DNA of 64,000 bases from Cristatella mucedo (GCA_009760855.2 WPIO01000022.1:3297001-3361000); one strand, 5' to 3'. Positions 1 through 13,500 are shown, counted from the stretch's first letter. Notes: generated by a model not told the origin, from the sequence alone. A program made the numbers and translations.

Positions 1-2385
1 CGGTAATATTGTCCTCAGTTCATTAATCAGTTACCCATCTTCTGTTGACGCATGTTGCAGGAACAGCATTCTCAATACTCCTATGTTCATCTTGAGCTTG
101 CGAATGCTGAGTTTTGTATGTTACAACTAAGATATTGACTTGCTTCTCATTTAGCATACGTAAATGGGTTAGAGAGAAAGAGAGAGATTTGGTTATCTTG
201 TGGTACTATATAAATGCTTTACAGTTATTATTATTATTATTATTATTATCTGAAGAACACGCGATGTGCTCATGAAAGCATTAGGTTTAATATCACAATG
301 ACTATCACAGTTTCAGCTTAAAATCGGCAAAATTACAAGGGTCTATACCGCCCTTCAACAGGGCCTGAGGATCATATTTTGATATGGTACGAAGCTACAC
401 TTGTATTTCCCGGTCTGTTATTTGTTGTCACAGGGGGCTTGAAAGCCCGATGTTGAGTGTAATAGAACAGTAATCTCTATAGCTCAATCGATTAGGCAAT
501 GGTACAGTCAATCTGTATTTTCAAAATTTACGAGCTTTACCTTAGCTGGAAGGGGTGCACTGAATAGCTCAACATACATCGCTAAAAAAGGCAGAGAAAT
601 GACGATGATGGCTTAAAAATGGCTTGTATAAGGTTAAATTGACTTTTCTCACCTGATGCTGGAGCGGCTTCGTGGAAGCGTGACGATTTAGTGTATATAG
701 ACTGAGAAAGTGAGAGGAGTTTCTCCTTCGTGAAATGAAAATTTTAGGTATTGGATTTTTCTAAGCTACAACAAGATATGTACTGCAAGTGATCTTGTGA
801 TTTCAGAGAAATATCTATGCCACATTACTAAGAAGCAGTTGCAACTCGATATGATGGAAATAAGAAAGCGCTGTGGCCGCCATAAGCTGACATACGAGCA
901 GGATGACAGGGCTATAAAAATGTGCACCTGGAGGATCAGATTTTCTCGCGCTAAAAATTGCTGCTGGGACACTTAAACTTGCACCTGGGCTTAAGCTGCC
1001 CGAATAAACATCTCTGCGGAGGTTAAGCGAGCAAGGTATACTCTACAGGATTAGCCCATTGTAAAACTTTGCTTTCTAAGAAAATATCATGCCCAAAATA
1101 CCTGGCCTGACTGGAAAAGTGTGTACTACTTCAAATATATGCAACAGAAAAATATCTTGAGCCGAGTGGACTACAGCACGCTTTTCATAAACAAGGGGTG
1201 TGCATCGACCCGCCATGCCCTCTCAACTTCCCACAAATCCCCTGGCATCATCTGGCTTATTGGACTAATCACGTGAAATTGTTTACTAATGCACTCGAGA
1301 CCTTAAAATAGAAAACCTTTAACCGAGATATATTTTTAATGAAAAGGCTAAAATATAAAATTAAAGAGACATCATCAACTAATTATTCTAGTGGCAGAAG
1401 AGCCAGCACGAATTTCATCCGCTTGCAGTGGGCCGTTAAGAATTTCCTGCAGCGGAAGTGCTCGAGCCCATGAGTCGCGAAGCTCGAACGCCTGGCCGAA
1501 AGACTAAGCCCTGGAGGTGAAGTAGTTCTTATGTGTTTTTACCTGGTTCACCTATCATTCGATTGCACGTACTGCCGGCAAGGATAATTAGAATCAGTTG
1601 CTATTAGTGAATCTTAATTAAATCTGGCGATTTACAGCGTCGTCGTGACTGTTGTTGTTGCAGTGCACGAAGACAATTTTAAACGATTCAATGGATGTTT
1701 TCATCCTCCGTAGATTAATAACTGCTGCATGGTACATGCTTTTGTAGGCTGTAAGAACGAGCGAACAATTTATCCATGCACACTAGCAGCCAGTACAAAC
1801 GTATGTGTACAGGTTGCGTACTTGTAAAAGCTGAAATAACAATTGCGTGTGAATATTCGTGACCGTTCTTGCTCATGTCTTAATAAGGCGAACACGAGCG
1901 CCAGGATTGCCACAAGATCTCCTTTAATGGGAAACTGGGTGTCTTTTGTATGCGTTCCTGTGTCCTACGAAGTGAGGAGCCTATCACTATTGGACTGGCA
2001 GCTCTGCTCTAAATGAAGGTGTGTATGCAGAACAAGCGCATTAAACAAACGGGACGGCTTTTGTATGCACGTATGCAGGAAACTGAACACCTGCAGGGAG
2101 GAGAACGCGCTGAGTACGAGTAAAGGTGCGTGAGCAAATGGTATGCAAAATTTTGCACAACAAGTAGTTTTAGAACTTGTGCTCAGCCGTTAAAGCGACA
2201 GGCGTGCTACACTAAAGAAGGCATGGCCACACAGCTTATAATAATAAAAAGTCTTATCACCGTCACGTTGCATGTCCAGCTCAACGAATCTAAGTGACTG
2301 TATTTACGTTAGCAAAAGTGGCCATCAAAGCATCAACATATTCTTCGAATAGCTTAATAGAGTACTATCAGCATGACAGATAATG
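1..2385. other. Intergenic, no gene seen
   Basis: I find no conserved protein, RNA gene or convincing exon on either strand. Open frames here are short and of low-complexity composition. The only structure is a short ATT-rich tail near the left edge, listed separately. Confidence 0.5.
178..249 (+). repeat. SINE-2/LINE-B type 3' tail remnant with (TTA)n
   Basis: A stretch resembling the end of the SINE-2/LINE-B tail (a variant of 'cttggggcgctatacaaatg') is followed by about eight TTA units. It is probably the worn 3' end of a retroelement. The assignment rests on tail similarity only. Confidence 0.4.
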
Positions 2386-2386
2386 C

Positions 2387-2500
2387 AAATAATAATAAAT
2401 AATAATAATACATTTGTATATAACATTCGGAGAACTTAATCTTTTTCTAGGCACTTTAAAGTTGCTGCAAAGGACAGCAAAGTTAGCAAAGTAGAGGATT
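2387..2500 (-). mobile_element. LINE-B 3' tail, antisense fragment
   Basis: Read on the minus strand this gives the LINE-B terminal hairpin (gtgcctagaaaaagatt ... ttctc) followed by ATT repeats. It is 5'-truncated to about 100 bp. The same tail recurs about a dozen times in the window. Confidence 0.6.
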
Positions 2501-3385
2501 TTAGATCCATGCTAATAGAAAGAATAAATAAAGATTCAAATACAAACCTTATGTCAACGTTGTTATTCTGTGGTTTTGAATGTCGACAGCAAAGCAGTGG
2601 CTTCTGCTCAATTGCTTGAAGCAGAGTGGGCTACCCTGGCCGGTCGCGCCGCCAGTCACCAACCAGGCCCCGACAAGCAAAAGCGACGTTAACGCGTTCT
2701 TATAGCACGTCTGATGACGCGATTTTCTCGGCCTACTAAATTGATACCACCAGTAATCGAGCTAAGGGAGAGACGACCACAATTAAATGCGCGAATCGGC
2801 GGTGAAATGCCTTCACTATAGTCAGAACAGCAGCAGATGAAAGATGCATTACTTTTTTTAGTGACAATACGCGCCGTAACAATAATTGTATACAGTGCCG
2901 GTATCTTCATGTTTTTTACCTTTTTATTGGCGATGAGCTCGCTAAGCATTGACACTATGACACTCCCGGGCTTCTTCTTCTTCAGTCACTTCCTGTTGTA
3001 AAGCTCTTCGTGCGCGAAGTTTCCATTGAACTTTGACAGTGCGACGCTGCAGCTCCCTCTGCTGTCTGCTTTTCTCGTTGCTGTTTGAGATAGCTACGCA
3101 CGCGTGCGCATGCGCATGTCCTCATCGCTTTGCTCTTTTCCGCTCCGGATTTGCTGCTCTGAAAAATTTGCCAGTCCACAATGGCCGACCGAAACCAGCC
3201 ACAGATTTGTGCATAGAAATGAGTAGCTCAATGAGGCATTTCGGACGCATCGAATTTCATATCCCTTTAAAACACTTCGAGCTATGTTTTCCTTTAGCCC
3301 AGGGACCTACACGGGAATGTGTAGTTACATTTTCCTTCGGCATACCTTTGCGACTTTCGTCTACGGAATGCGCGTGACTCATCAA
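2500..3385. other. Intergenic; one NRF1-like palindrome, no gene assigned
   Basis: No conserved coding sequence was recognised. At 3105-3116 there is the perfect palindrome TGCGCATGCGCA, which matches the NRF1 binding consensus typical of CpG promoters. About 65 bp further on, at 3181, an ATG opens a frame of only 11 codons. This could be a promoter and first exon of an unrecognised transcript, but nothing downstream supports one. Confidence 0.25.
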
Positions 3386-3577
3386 CAGTAGTTCTCAACC
3401 TTTCCCTTGTCGCAACTCTTTAATACAGTTCCTCATAATGTGGCGACCCCTAACCGTAAAATCCTTGTGTGTGAAAAAATGTGGAAATGCACGTTTTCCG
3501 ATTATCTTAGGCGACCCCTGTGAAAGGGTCGTGCGACCCCCAAAGGGGTCGCGCGACCCACAGGTTGAGAACCGCTG
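3386..3577 (+). mobile_element. SPIN-like non-autonomous hAT transposon (192 bp)
   Basis: The left end starts CAGTAGTTCTCAACCT and the right end, reverse-complemented, starts CAGCGGTTCTCAACCT, so the terminal inverted repeats differ at two of 16 positions. Flanking octamers CTCATCAA (3378-3385) and CTCAAGAA (3578-3585) form an imperfect 8-bp target duplication, the size expected of hAT elements. The interior has the paired 'gcgacccct'/'aaaggggtcgc' blocks and a 'ttttccgat...cttaggcgacc' stretch that I recognise from memory as the SPIN (SPace INvader) MITE family. There is no transposase in the copy, so it would need an autonomous partner. It is diverged in the middle but intact at both ends. 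Confidence 0.85.
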
Positions 3578-3654
3578 CTCAAGAAAAAGGTACCGTTACC
3601 AAAGCGCATCAGAGGCTTCTGCATTGAAAAGTCCCTATCGCGCCGAAAATACAG

Positions 3655-3935
3655 CGCTCGTAATGGCGCTAGTCCTTGCCGGTGCGCGACAAATAGCCGT
3701 GAATCTGGCGCCTCGATGCTAATCGCGCAGATGCTGCCTCGGTGCGTGCAGGTATGGCCGGCGGTATGCGGAGCGGTACGCGGAGCAACGAAGAGCGCCC
3801 GTACCTTAACACAAAAAAGTCCGTATCCATAGAGTAGACCAGTCTATTTCAAAGCCACAGAGAGAAAAGAGTGTGCACCGCCAGCCATAGCGTAAACTCT
3901 CGCTCGAAGCCGACCGACTATTTTACGATGCACTA
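3655..3935 (+). repeat. Unclassified dispersed repeat, copy 1
   Basis: This segment aligns by eye with 51955-52200 in the same orientation. Shared blocks include 'ggcgctagt', a run like 'gcagcaa..aagagcg.ccgtac.ttaa', 'ccatatccac/ccgtatccat', 'gccacagag' and 'cgaagcc'. Identity is roughly two thirds over about 200 bp, with small indels. No coding capacity, tail or terminal repeat was seen. Confidence 0.45.
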
Positions 3936-3939
3936 GCCG

Positions 3940-6200
3940 CACACGATGCCATAACCATTTCCTAATCATTATCATCCAGAAACCAAAAATAATAATCTCT
4001 AGGCGACGTAGCATAGCAACGTTTCAGCACATGAAAATGGTGGTAGAGTTTAATACTATAATATGTTACATACAATTGAATTGTACGTGATAATATACTG
4101 AATACTCGAGAAAGTAATTGCGATGTTTTTGAGTCGATTTAAGGCATATCCGATCTCTCTGCAGAGCCAGCGTAGCAGCGTGGGGCGGAGGGCGAGAGGG
4201 CGCCAGCCAAATTACTCGTGAAAAGCGCCACCTGTAAATGACAATAATTAATGACGACTCAACTAAATGGAATTTGCTTTTAATGTAGACTGAATTTGTT
4301 TTTGGATACTGATTCAACTCGCAGCCGCGGTGCATGACTCAATTTGCAGTAGACGATTAGAACGCGTTAAGTTGACGTGCACGCTTACGTTCTAAGTAGC
4401 GATTTCTTCTTAGAGAAAACTGCCCGACCAAACTTTGGTATCCAGATCGTACCAACAGTCTTGCTCGTGAGCAGTTCCCCTCTGCGTGCACCAGCACTAA
4501 TAGCTAAATAGACGAACATCAGAGCTCCACCCCGGGGACCTAACCAAAGTGGCTCATGCGGACAGGCATAGCTTATCTGTACATTCAGGTTAAATTGCCG
4601 CGGCAATCGACTAGTCAGCATAGGCCATGGGAGGGGGAGGAGTCGTGAGCTGCTGATGCTTATTGCAGACTTAAGACTAGCCGCATTCGAGCTTTACTTC
4701 GATTGCTTTTGCTAAGGTCCCAATGCAAATTGGCCATCAGCTATCAGACTACCACAGTAAGGATAACTAAAAAGTCATTCCAATATTAGATAATTTATTT
4801 GGGAGTGGTGTACCGTTCGCATACAAAGTAATCTTAATTGTGAACTGGATGAACCCAGTCACTTCTACAATAGTGACTGAAAAGTGGAGCTGGCTAGCTG
4901 TTGTAGTTGGCGACAGTGGATAGGATCGTATGATGGCCATATGCTAGCTCCTACAGCAGAAATCAGCGGTGGGGTCGCCGAAGCAAGTGTTTATTACTTT
5001 TACAGCTGCCACGAGATATTTTCTCAACCCATCCCATCGTACCGCCCCTAGCAGGTTTGCTAGTTAAGCAAGCCCTGGAAGCAAGCAGATGAAAAATATT
5101 TGCTAGTTTCTGCACGAAGCAGCTCATTTTTAAAATGTATTCTTACAATCAAAATTACAGTAAAACAATGGTATTGTGCCTGAAGAGATCTAAATTTCGT
5201 TCGGGGAATTTTGTAAATGGTGGAAAAAAAGTATGTCAACTGATGATTGATTTTTGTGACAGTTGCACAATGTAACATGCCTAAGCACATATAATATTTA
5301 ACTTCACTACAAATATCGTCAGATCAGAGGATGCGAATCCTTGTGCTCAGAGACTCTAGAGCCGACAGCATCGCTGTTTCTCCAGCTTGTGCTATGCACA
5401 CTAGCCACGCTTAACCTTGACCTGTTTTAGTTATGAAATATTTAGAGCTTTAGGAGAAAAAGATCGAAACACGAGACACTATGAAGGCTGGTTGTCGAGG
5501 AGCCGTTTTTGCATCTGTAAGCACTCGACGAAATCTCTTTGGACCCGGCAACTTCCGAAGAAAATAATTCTGAAAAATTATTCATTTGTGCAACATTAAC
5601 CAGGAGGTGCAATACCTTTAAATAACCAAGAGATGCAACACCCGCTTTCTTGCACCACGTGAATTTTTTATTGTGCGCTGTGCTGCAGTGCCACGGCCGA
5701 TTTCTCTGGTCATTACCTACAGTTCTGTCGTTTAATCCTGACCGCATCAGGTCGTCAGATGACTCCTTCGAACGCTGAAGTCTGATTAACAAAATGTCTT
5801 ACCTTTTGAGAACTAAGCGTGAACATTTCGTACTTATTTTTTATTTTGTGGATTACAATGAGGCTGCTTTTTTCATTACTCACTTCCTTCTTTAGCTTCT
5901 TTGAATGACTGTTGTTGGTAAGGCTCTCCAACAGGGACGAAGTGCAGCCCAAAGCAGAATCTAATGAATCTGCAGTGGCTACTTTTCCATGCTTAGTCTC
6001 CGGTGGCTTTTGTCCTCTTTTACACAAGCCTCGTTGCGACGTTTCGTGCGGCTCAGTCCTCTGGGGGTGCTTCGTTTTTGTGAATAATCTCAGCGTACAC
6101 CAAGGACACTTAAACGCCATTCGCGAGTTTATTACTCGACACAGGGTTTATACAACCAGTTCTTAACATTCGAGTTGTCTGAGCAATTGCTAAAATTCGA
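3940..6200. other. Intergenic, nothing assigned
   Basis: Both strands were read and no recognised exon, RNA gene or repeat family was found. A minus-strand frame at 5755-6120 begins MAFKCPWC and is Lys-rich. It has only one Cys pair near the start and no complete zinc-finger spacing, so it is not called. Confidence 0.4.
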
Positions 6201-6715
6201 CTTGTTTAGACAGGGACACCGCACCTAACTGATCCATGCATTTGTGACATCCCATCATGGCTTTGTAACTCACTACTTTCTGGTCTACCGGCCAGTGCCA
6301 TCAGGTGCTTACAGCTGGTGCATAACTGAATCTAGGCTTATCTGTCGTGTGCATGGCAGCTGCCATATACCACTTCTCACCGCCCTGCACTGGCTCCGAG
6401 TCAAGCAACGGATCGAATTCCAAGGTTTTGCCACTCATTTTCAGGTTCCTCCATTCTTTGGCTCCAGCCTACCTACTTATCAGTCCTTCATGCGCTCATA
6501 CGTGCTGACACTGCATGCTACCGCTAACCATGCTTAAATACATACCATACGTGCTGACCCTGTGCACGTCACCCCCTAAACATGTTATTTATTGAGAATG
6601 CCACCGCTTACCATTCGATCGTGCTGCCTTTGCAGCAACTGTAAAGTGCCTAGAAAGAGATTTGAGTTCTCTTGAGGGCGCTGTATCAATATTGTTATTA
6701 TACCAGACCCCATGC
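6200..6715 (+). mobile_element. LINE-B 3' fragment (RT C-terminus, 3' UTR and tail)
   Basis: Sense-strand remains of the LINE-B reverse transcriptase C-terminal region ('tgcatttgtgacatccca', 'gcactggctccgagtcaagcaacgg') are followed by the 3' UTR with its repeated 'tgctgaccctgtgca' phrase. The end is the hairpin 'gtgcctagaaagagattt...ttctcttgagggcgc' and a short ATT tail. Reading frames are broken throughout. Confidence 0.75.
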
Positions 6716-7243
6716 AGCAGCAGTCGAAATGACAATTGAGCAGGCACCCACTTCACCGATCGGTATACCAAACGGTTTTGCAACCATGCCTACAAGCAAC
6801 TACGGTCCAATCCATTGAAGCATTTCCTAATCTGTGAATACCAAGCGGCATCAAAGGTAATGAGGGCATACGACTATAACCGTGTTGACTCCACAATGCT
6901 TGCGGCGTACGAGTTCACATGCCCTACAAGTCATCATAATCTTTTTGATCTGGCGATGCGATGCCACAATAAAATACACATCGAGCCAGATGGGAGGCTA
7001 CTTTAATAAAATCACTCGGCATAAACATCGGCTTACCCATCCAGTCTTCTCGACGTAGGGAACCTGTCAAAGCAAACCGACAAGGTTTAAGATGCTGTGC
7101 CAAAAATTAATATCAATAATAGCATACAAATCAAGCCTGCCAGATTAACCTACCTAATCATGCAAAAACTACCAATACAGCCTGCAGTTGCATCCAATAA
7201 TCGATTGGTTATCAGAAAAAAACAATTGTCACGGCACCACCAG
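6716..7243. other. Intergenic 3' flank of the SR-protein gene
   Basis: I see no recognisable feature in this 0.5-kb stretch between the LINE-B copy and the SR gene poly(A) signal. Confidence 0.4.
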
Positions 7244-7249
7244 TTTATT
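7244..7249 (-). terminator. Poly(A) signal AATAAA for the SRSF10-like gene
   Basis: TTTATT on the plus strand reads AATAAA on the minus strand, about 100 nt downstream of the TGA stop of the SR-protein gene. It is the first canonical signal after that stop. Confidence 0.5.
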
Positions 7250-7348
7250 GACTAAAACCAAAATTGTCAGAAGACGCAAGTGGGCCAGTGGCATGGTTCG
7301 ATAAAAAATTACTATATACATTATCCATAGGGGCTCATGTGCCACGAC

Positions 7349-9000
<1,652 letters not shown>

Positions 9001-9289
9001 GGTGAATCAGCGCTTGACACAAATCGAGATCCACCCAACGGAGTAGCACGCACGCTCCAGAAAGACCGCCAGAACTGCACATGCGCGGAAAGCCGGTCAG
9101 GGACAATTCTTAAAAAATGTAAAAGAAATCATCTGAAATACAAAATTATAAAAATATGTTAGTTATTTCTTAATTTTTCTGTCAATTGACCCTAAATACA
9201 CATCTCAAACCTATGCTGCACGAGCCTACGCTGTCACGTGACTCTTGTCCCGCCCCGGCGCTCTTCTGGGCCGGTACTGAACTGCAGCC

Positions 9290-10915
9290 TAATGTAATGT
9301 AATGTATCTCCGTCTGTAACTCCACAAAGTCATAAAGACCATGTGGGTGTTACACAGGAGAGTTTTGTATAGCGCACTCACAGCCTAAGCGGCTTTCGGT
9401 ACGCATTCGGTAGCCAGCACACACTTCGTCTCACGCAACAAAGAGAAAGTGGGAAGCATAGCAGAGTCAGGAGAGCAGTTGAGGTAGTGAGTAGCATAGA
9501 AGTAGCAGTTCAGGACCGCTGAAAAAGATGTGCCATAGTCGGCAGTAGGAGAGTAGTTGTCGTTGCGTAAGAATTGTGGAAGCGAGTTCCACAGTCTAGG
9601 ACCTGCAGAGCTAAAGCTTCTGTCGCCAACTGTCTTTAAGCGGAGGAATGAGACAGCTAATTTATTGTCTACGCAGGACCTGAGGGCGCGAACAGGCTGA
9701 AACTGATGCAGCAGCTCAGCTAGGTACGAAGGAGCCAAGCCATGGCGGGCCTTGTGGGTCAGCGTAAGAACTTTCCTCTGTATCCTTTGCTCAACCGGCA
9801 ACCATCCTAGCTTTTTTTGCAAAGGAGACACGTGCTCAAACCGCTGGGACTTGAAGACTAGCCTTACAGCCATATTCATAGTCCGCTGCAGTGGCATAAT
9901 AGCTTTCTTTGGCAGCCCAGCCAAAAAGGAATTACAATAATCAAGCCGAGACAGAACTAAAGAGCTAGTTAAATTTTGTACAAGCCACTGTGGGAGACAG
10001 CTTCTAATCTTGGAAAGGGATTCGACGTGATGGCTAGCTGAAGAAGCAGTCTTCTGAATGAAGCTTTTGAAATTGAGGCAGCTGTCGAACACGACACCTA
10101 AATTACGAGCACGTGGTGAAGGTCGCAAAATAGCATCACCTATTAGAACAGCAAAGCCTTTTAATCCAGCCACTCGCTTAGGGTGTCCTATGAGCAGCAG
10201 TTCGGTTTTATCATCATTTAATTTCAGGAAGTTTTCCGACATCCAGGATCAAATATCGGCAAGGTAGCATTCAGTTTCTCAGTTGCTGCAGCAGATTCCG
10301 ACGGTTTGAATAACAAATACAACTGAGTATCGTCAGCATTGAAGTGATGTCCTACTCCATATGCCTTAATCACTTTTCCTAGAGGTTGTGTATGAATAGA
10401 GAACAGCAAGGGACCGAATACAGACCCATGAGGGACTCCACAGGTGACCCTTCTCGTTTGTGAGACCTGACCCCCACACGACACGGATTGAACACGATCA
10501 GACAAGTACGATTTAAACCACGCCAGTGCTTCGTCTGCCAGACCGATCGTTGTTCTCAATCGTTCAAGCAGAACTTCGTGATCAATGGTGTCGAAGGCAG
10601 CAGACAGATCTAGCAGGGCTAGGGCAGTGACATTCCCGTCGTCGTTGCCACGTAGAATGTCATTGTTAACACGGAGGAGAGCAGTTTCAGTAGAGTGCTG
10701 CCTCTTGAAACCTGATTGAAATGTTTCTGACATTCCATTATTTTCAATATGTTCAACTAGCTGCTTAGCAACAATTTTTTCAAGAATCTTTGATAAGACC
10801 GGAAGAAGGGAAACTGGGCCTAGCCAACCCTCATATAAGCGGGACCTAGTATCGGTTACTTCTCCAGGCCAAGTTTTAAATGTAGTAAGGGCGCTGAGTT
10901 GATTTCAGAGTCAGG
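9290..10915 (-). mobile_element. LINE-A, 5'-truncated copy with partial reverse transcriptase
   Basis: Minus-strand frames 10733-10224 and 10242-9385 are two pieces of one non-LTR reverse transcriptase separated by a frameshift. Visible motifs are LLDLSAAFDTIDHEVLLERL, GVPHGSVFGPLLFS (usual GVPQGSVLGPLLF) and NADDTQLYL, where the catalytic box is usually F/YADD. The thumb follows ([54 protein letters not shown]). The 3' end carries 'ccacatggtctttatgactttgtgg', 'agacggagata' and a CATTA-type pentamer tail. The type is CR1/L2-like by its order of motifs and tail. The copy is dead. Confidence 0.85.
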
Positions 10916-11426
10916 TCGTGGGCGCCGTTTTTCTTCAGCCCTCTCTTGCTGTCTACTTGTGCAGGTCAGTACTTGTAGTGGTACTTGTAGTACTTCTGCA
11001 GGTCAGTACTTGTGCAGGTCAGGTGCAGATGCACCTTAAAACAATGCTGACCGAGGGGGCCACCTATCGTCTGCTGCGCCGACTGTCGTGCAAGCGTTCT
11101 TAGAATGAATTCATCCTGCAGCGTCGAGCAGGCCAGGTCTGGGTATCTGTGATCAGTGTCTCAACCTGGTCATTAAACTGCGGGCGAGTGCCGAGCGAGA
11201 TAAGGGTGAAGAGGTGAGATAAAGGTGTCGTACTGTAATCCTTGAAAGCTGGTGTTACCATATTGCCCCGTCGCCAACAAGAATGAATCGAACACAAATA
11301 AAGTTGTGTCGCCCGAAAGATAAAATATCATCGGGGCGTATTCCAAGCGTAGCGATGCAACGCTTACTAGCATAAATTCAATAGCCACTGAAAGTCCATA
11401 TGCATCAAAAAGCAGGGTCAATAAAC
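10916..11426. other. Intergenic, local direct repeats
   Basis: 'gtcagtacttgt' and 'tgcaggtcag' recur several times between about 10964 and 11025. Otherwise there is nothing I can name. Confidence 0.3.
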
Positions 11427-11575
11427 ATAGTTAATTTCTATAGAGCCCTAAGAGAACTTTGTCTCTATTCAGGCGCTTCCATATGCCACGAGGCTCGAGC
11501 CCACGACCTCAGCCATCAACTGCATTTACCTTGACCTCGGTCGCGGCCAGCACTTAAAACCACCGGGTCAAATCG
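11427..11575 (-). mobile_element. SINE-2, degenerate antisense copy
   Basis: The minus strand reads a tRNA-like head ('gtcgtgggctcgagcc', a B-box variant) and then 'gcgcctgaatagagacaaagttctcttaggg', the LINE-B-type tail. The tRNA part is expanded and eroded. Confidence 0.55.
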
Positions 11576-11890
11576 GCCCAATCCAACTGTCAAGGTCAAT
11601 CCACCTGTCTAACCGTATGTACGAATAGCTTAGCTATACGAGGTACGCCGCAAAGTTCCAAAAAGGCAGAGAAAATCACACAGATATGGATTTCACTGGT
11701 CAAAATATACTATTTCTGTTAATAATATAAAAAAGTGAGCTTTACACCCAACTTTTGAATACAGCCAATAAGCCACTCGAAGGGCAAGAGGCAAGAATTT
11801 CTCAAACTGGGCCTCTATAAATGAAGTCTGCTAGCCGTCCAGCCAACAGATAGGGACAAACAAATCTAAGCTTTTAATGTGGATTTTTCC
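11576..11890. other. Intergenic, nothing seen
   Basis: No coding, RNA or repeat signal was recognised in this 0.3-kb spacer. Confidence 0.3.
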
Positions 11891-11894
11891 CTCA

Positions 11895-12010
11895 CCGTGG
11901 TCGCAAATACATAGTAATAGTAATAATAATGACAATATGTCGCTTATAAAGTGCCCTACGATAATTAAATCTCTATCTAGGCACTTTGAATCACTGCAAG
12001 GAAATGAATA
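11895..12010 (-). mobile_element. LINE-B 3' tail, antisense
   Basis: The minus strand gives 'gtgcctagatagagattt' and a matching 'gggcacttt' arm, followed by ATT-type repeats. It is a truncated LINE-B 3' end. Confidence 0.55.
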
Positions 12011-12464
12011 ACCGAGGGCTAATGACATGCACAACATTATTCTCAGACAAGCAGGCTAAAGCACATAAAAAGACACAAGGGACTATCGTTCAGCATGACA
12101 TCTGCCTATCAACGTGCGCTCTGAGTACGAGTACCACCGCAACGTGACAAACAGTCAATAAGATAAAGCGGCTTCCTTTGCCTCATCAAAAATATCTACT
12201 ATTTGCTGCCTTTAACAGGAGACAATCGGTTTGTACCACCACAAGTTACACAAAATTAAATCACTCTTTTGAAATAAAAGAGGATAGAACTCACAGACTA
12301 GTCAATTAAGATCCACTATTACTGACTGACACCGAAAGACGCTACATTGTCATTAAACAAGAGCACGGGGTTGTTTCAAACTTGTGTAGTACCATTAAGT
12401 TGAGTTGACTACCAGTGCTATCGAGTGGATGCCTATGCTTGCTATAGGTAACGCGTCGACGTAC
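12011..12464. other. Intergenic, nothing seen
   Basis: I recognise no gene or repeat family here on either strand. Confidence 0.3.
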
Positions 12465-12960
12465 ATTAAATATAAATCATAATACATTTATATAATGCTA
12501 TTAGAGAACTAAATATTCGCCTAAAAATTTTACATATGCTAGAAAAGCACATCGACTGGTGATAGTAAAATGTGCAAATGAAGAGCAGGCAAGGATGGAT
12601 CAAATACTGTGAAGACCTGAAAGTTTTGCTTAGCTTCATTCAAGTGTCATCAATTCAGGGCATGTCGCGATACAAATCTACAGCGAGTTTAAAGCTCTGA
12701 GCGTTGGAGCTGGAGGTTCCGTCTTCAAAGGATTTGAGGTTGCTTAGAAACACAGCTAAATGAGCTTTCAGATGAGCCGATGATGCAATGGTAAAGCCTG
12801 AGGAGTAAGTATTTCGGGTGGGTAGGACAGAGCAGGAAATCAAATAAACCTAGAAGTGATATAAGCATGAGAACTGAGAGCGCTTCTTGATAGAAAGCCA
12901 GTGCAGGTCAGAGGGAAGTGGCGCAATGTCGCAGCTGCGGCGTCCGCTGCAGATGAGCTT
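12465..12960 (-). mobile_element. LINE-B-related antisense fragment
   Basis: An eroded hairpin tail (12480-12560) precedes antisense RT C-terminal sequence. The phrase 'tctccaaaggatttgaggt' recurs at 54505 in another LINE-B copy as 'ttcaaaggatttgaggtt' here. Frames are broken. Confidence 0.5.
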
Positions 12961-13252
12961 AGCTGACAAGTTTTTCAACATCCGCAATCATTTTACTCGA
13001 AGCCGGATGGAAGCCTGCCACGGAAGAGCTTTATGCACTCCTGCAGCCACTTCCAGTTGACTCGCCTTTCTGTCACTTGGACCCACGAATAATTATTCTC
13101 TTTAAAATTGCTATTGAAAGCATTTCGAGTTCGAGATTCCAAGACAGTTAGCCCATTCATCCTGTGTAGACAAAATAGTTTTAGTTTTGATATAATCGAA
13201 TAATTATATAATTTATATTATATTATATACTTTATATATAATAAGAGAATTC

Positions 13253-13378
13253 AAGCTGAGTAGCTACACTAGGGAAAAACAGCCTTGGTGGCTTAAACCC
13301 TCTTCAGGAATCGAACCCAGGACTTGGGTAAGAAAATGCGAGCACCCTACCGCTGGGCTAAGAAGCAGCTGGGAGCCG
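13253..13378 (-). mobile_element. tRNA-derived SINE (SINE-1-like), antisense
   Basis: Read on the minus strand the order is a tRNA-like head ('agcggtagggtgctcgcat'), the B box 'gggttcgattcctga', and a body with 'ccaccaaggctg'. It is worn, and the palindromic arm is shortened. Confidence 0.5.
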
Positions 13379-13394
13379 CACTGATTTGGCCCCG

Positions 13395-13454
13395 GGTACC
13401 TTTTAACAACCGGGTTCTGGGGTTCGAGCCCAGCGGCATATTTTAAGCGCTTGG

Positions 13455-13487
<33 letters not shown>

Positions 13488-13500
13488 CGTGCTCATGTGT
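13395..13500 (+). repeat. SINE-2 tRNA 3' half plus (TA)n(TG)n microsatellite
   Basis: 'ggggttcgagcccagcgg' is a B-box-containing SINE-2 head, followed by 'ttaagcgcttggata'. The element runs into about 11 TA units and then TG units (13455-13488), so the simple repeat has replaced the usual ATT tail. Confidence 0.5.

Noticed and set aside
3033-3377. 114-codon plus-strand frame as a gene
   Set aside because: It is Cys/Phe/Leu-rich without family resemblance and ends right at the hAT element's target site; there is no splice or homology support.
5755-6120. Minus-strand frame starting MAFKCPWC as a zinc-finger gene
   Set aside because: It has only one CxxC pair with no matching His/Cys pair at finger spacing, and no flanking exon; the remainder is low-complexity Lys/Ser sequence.
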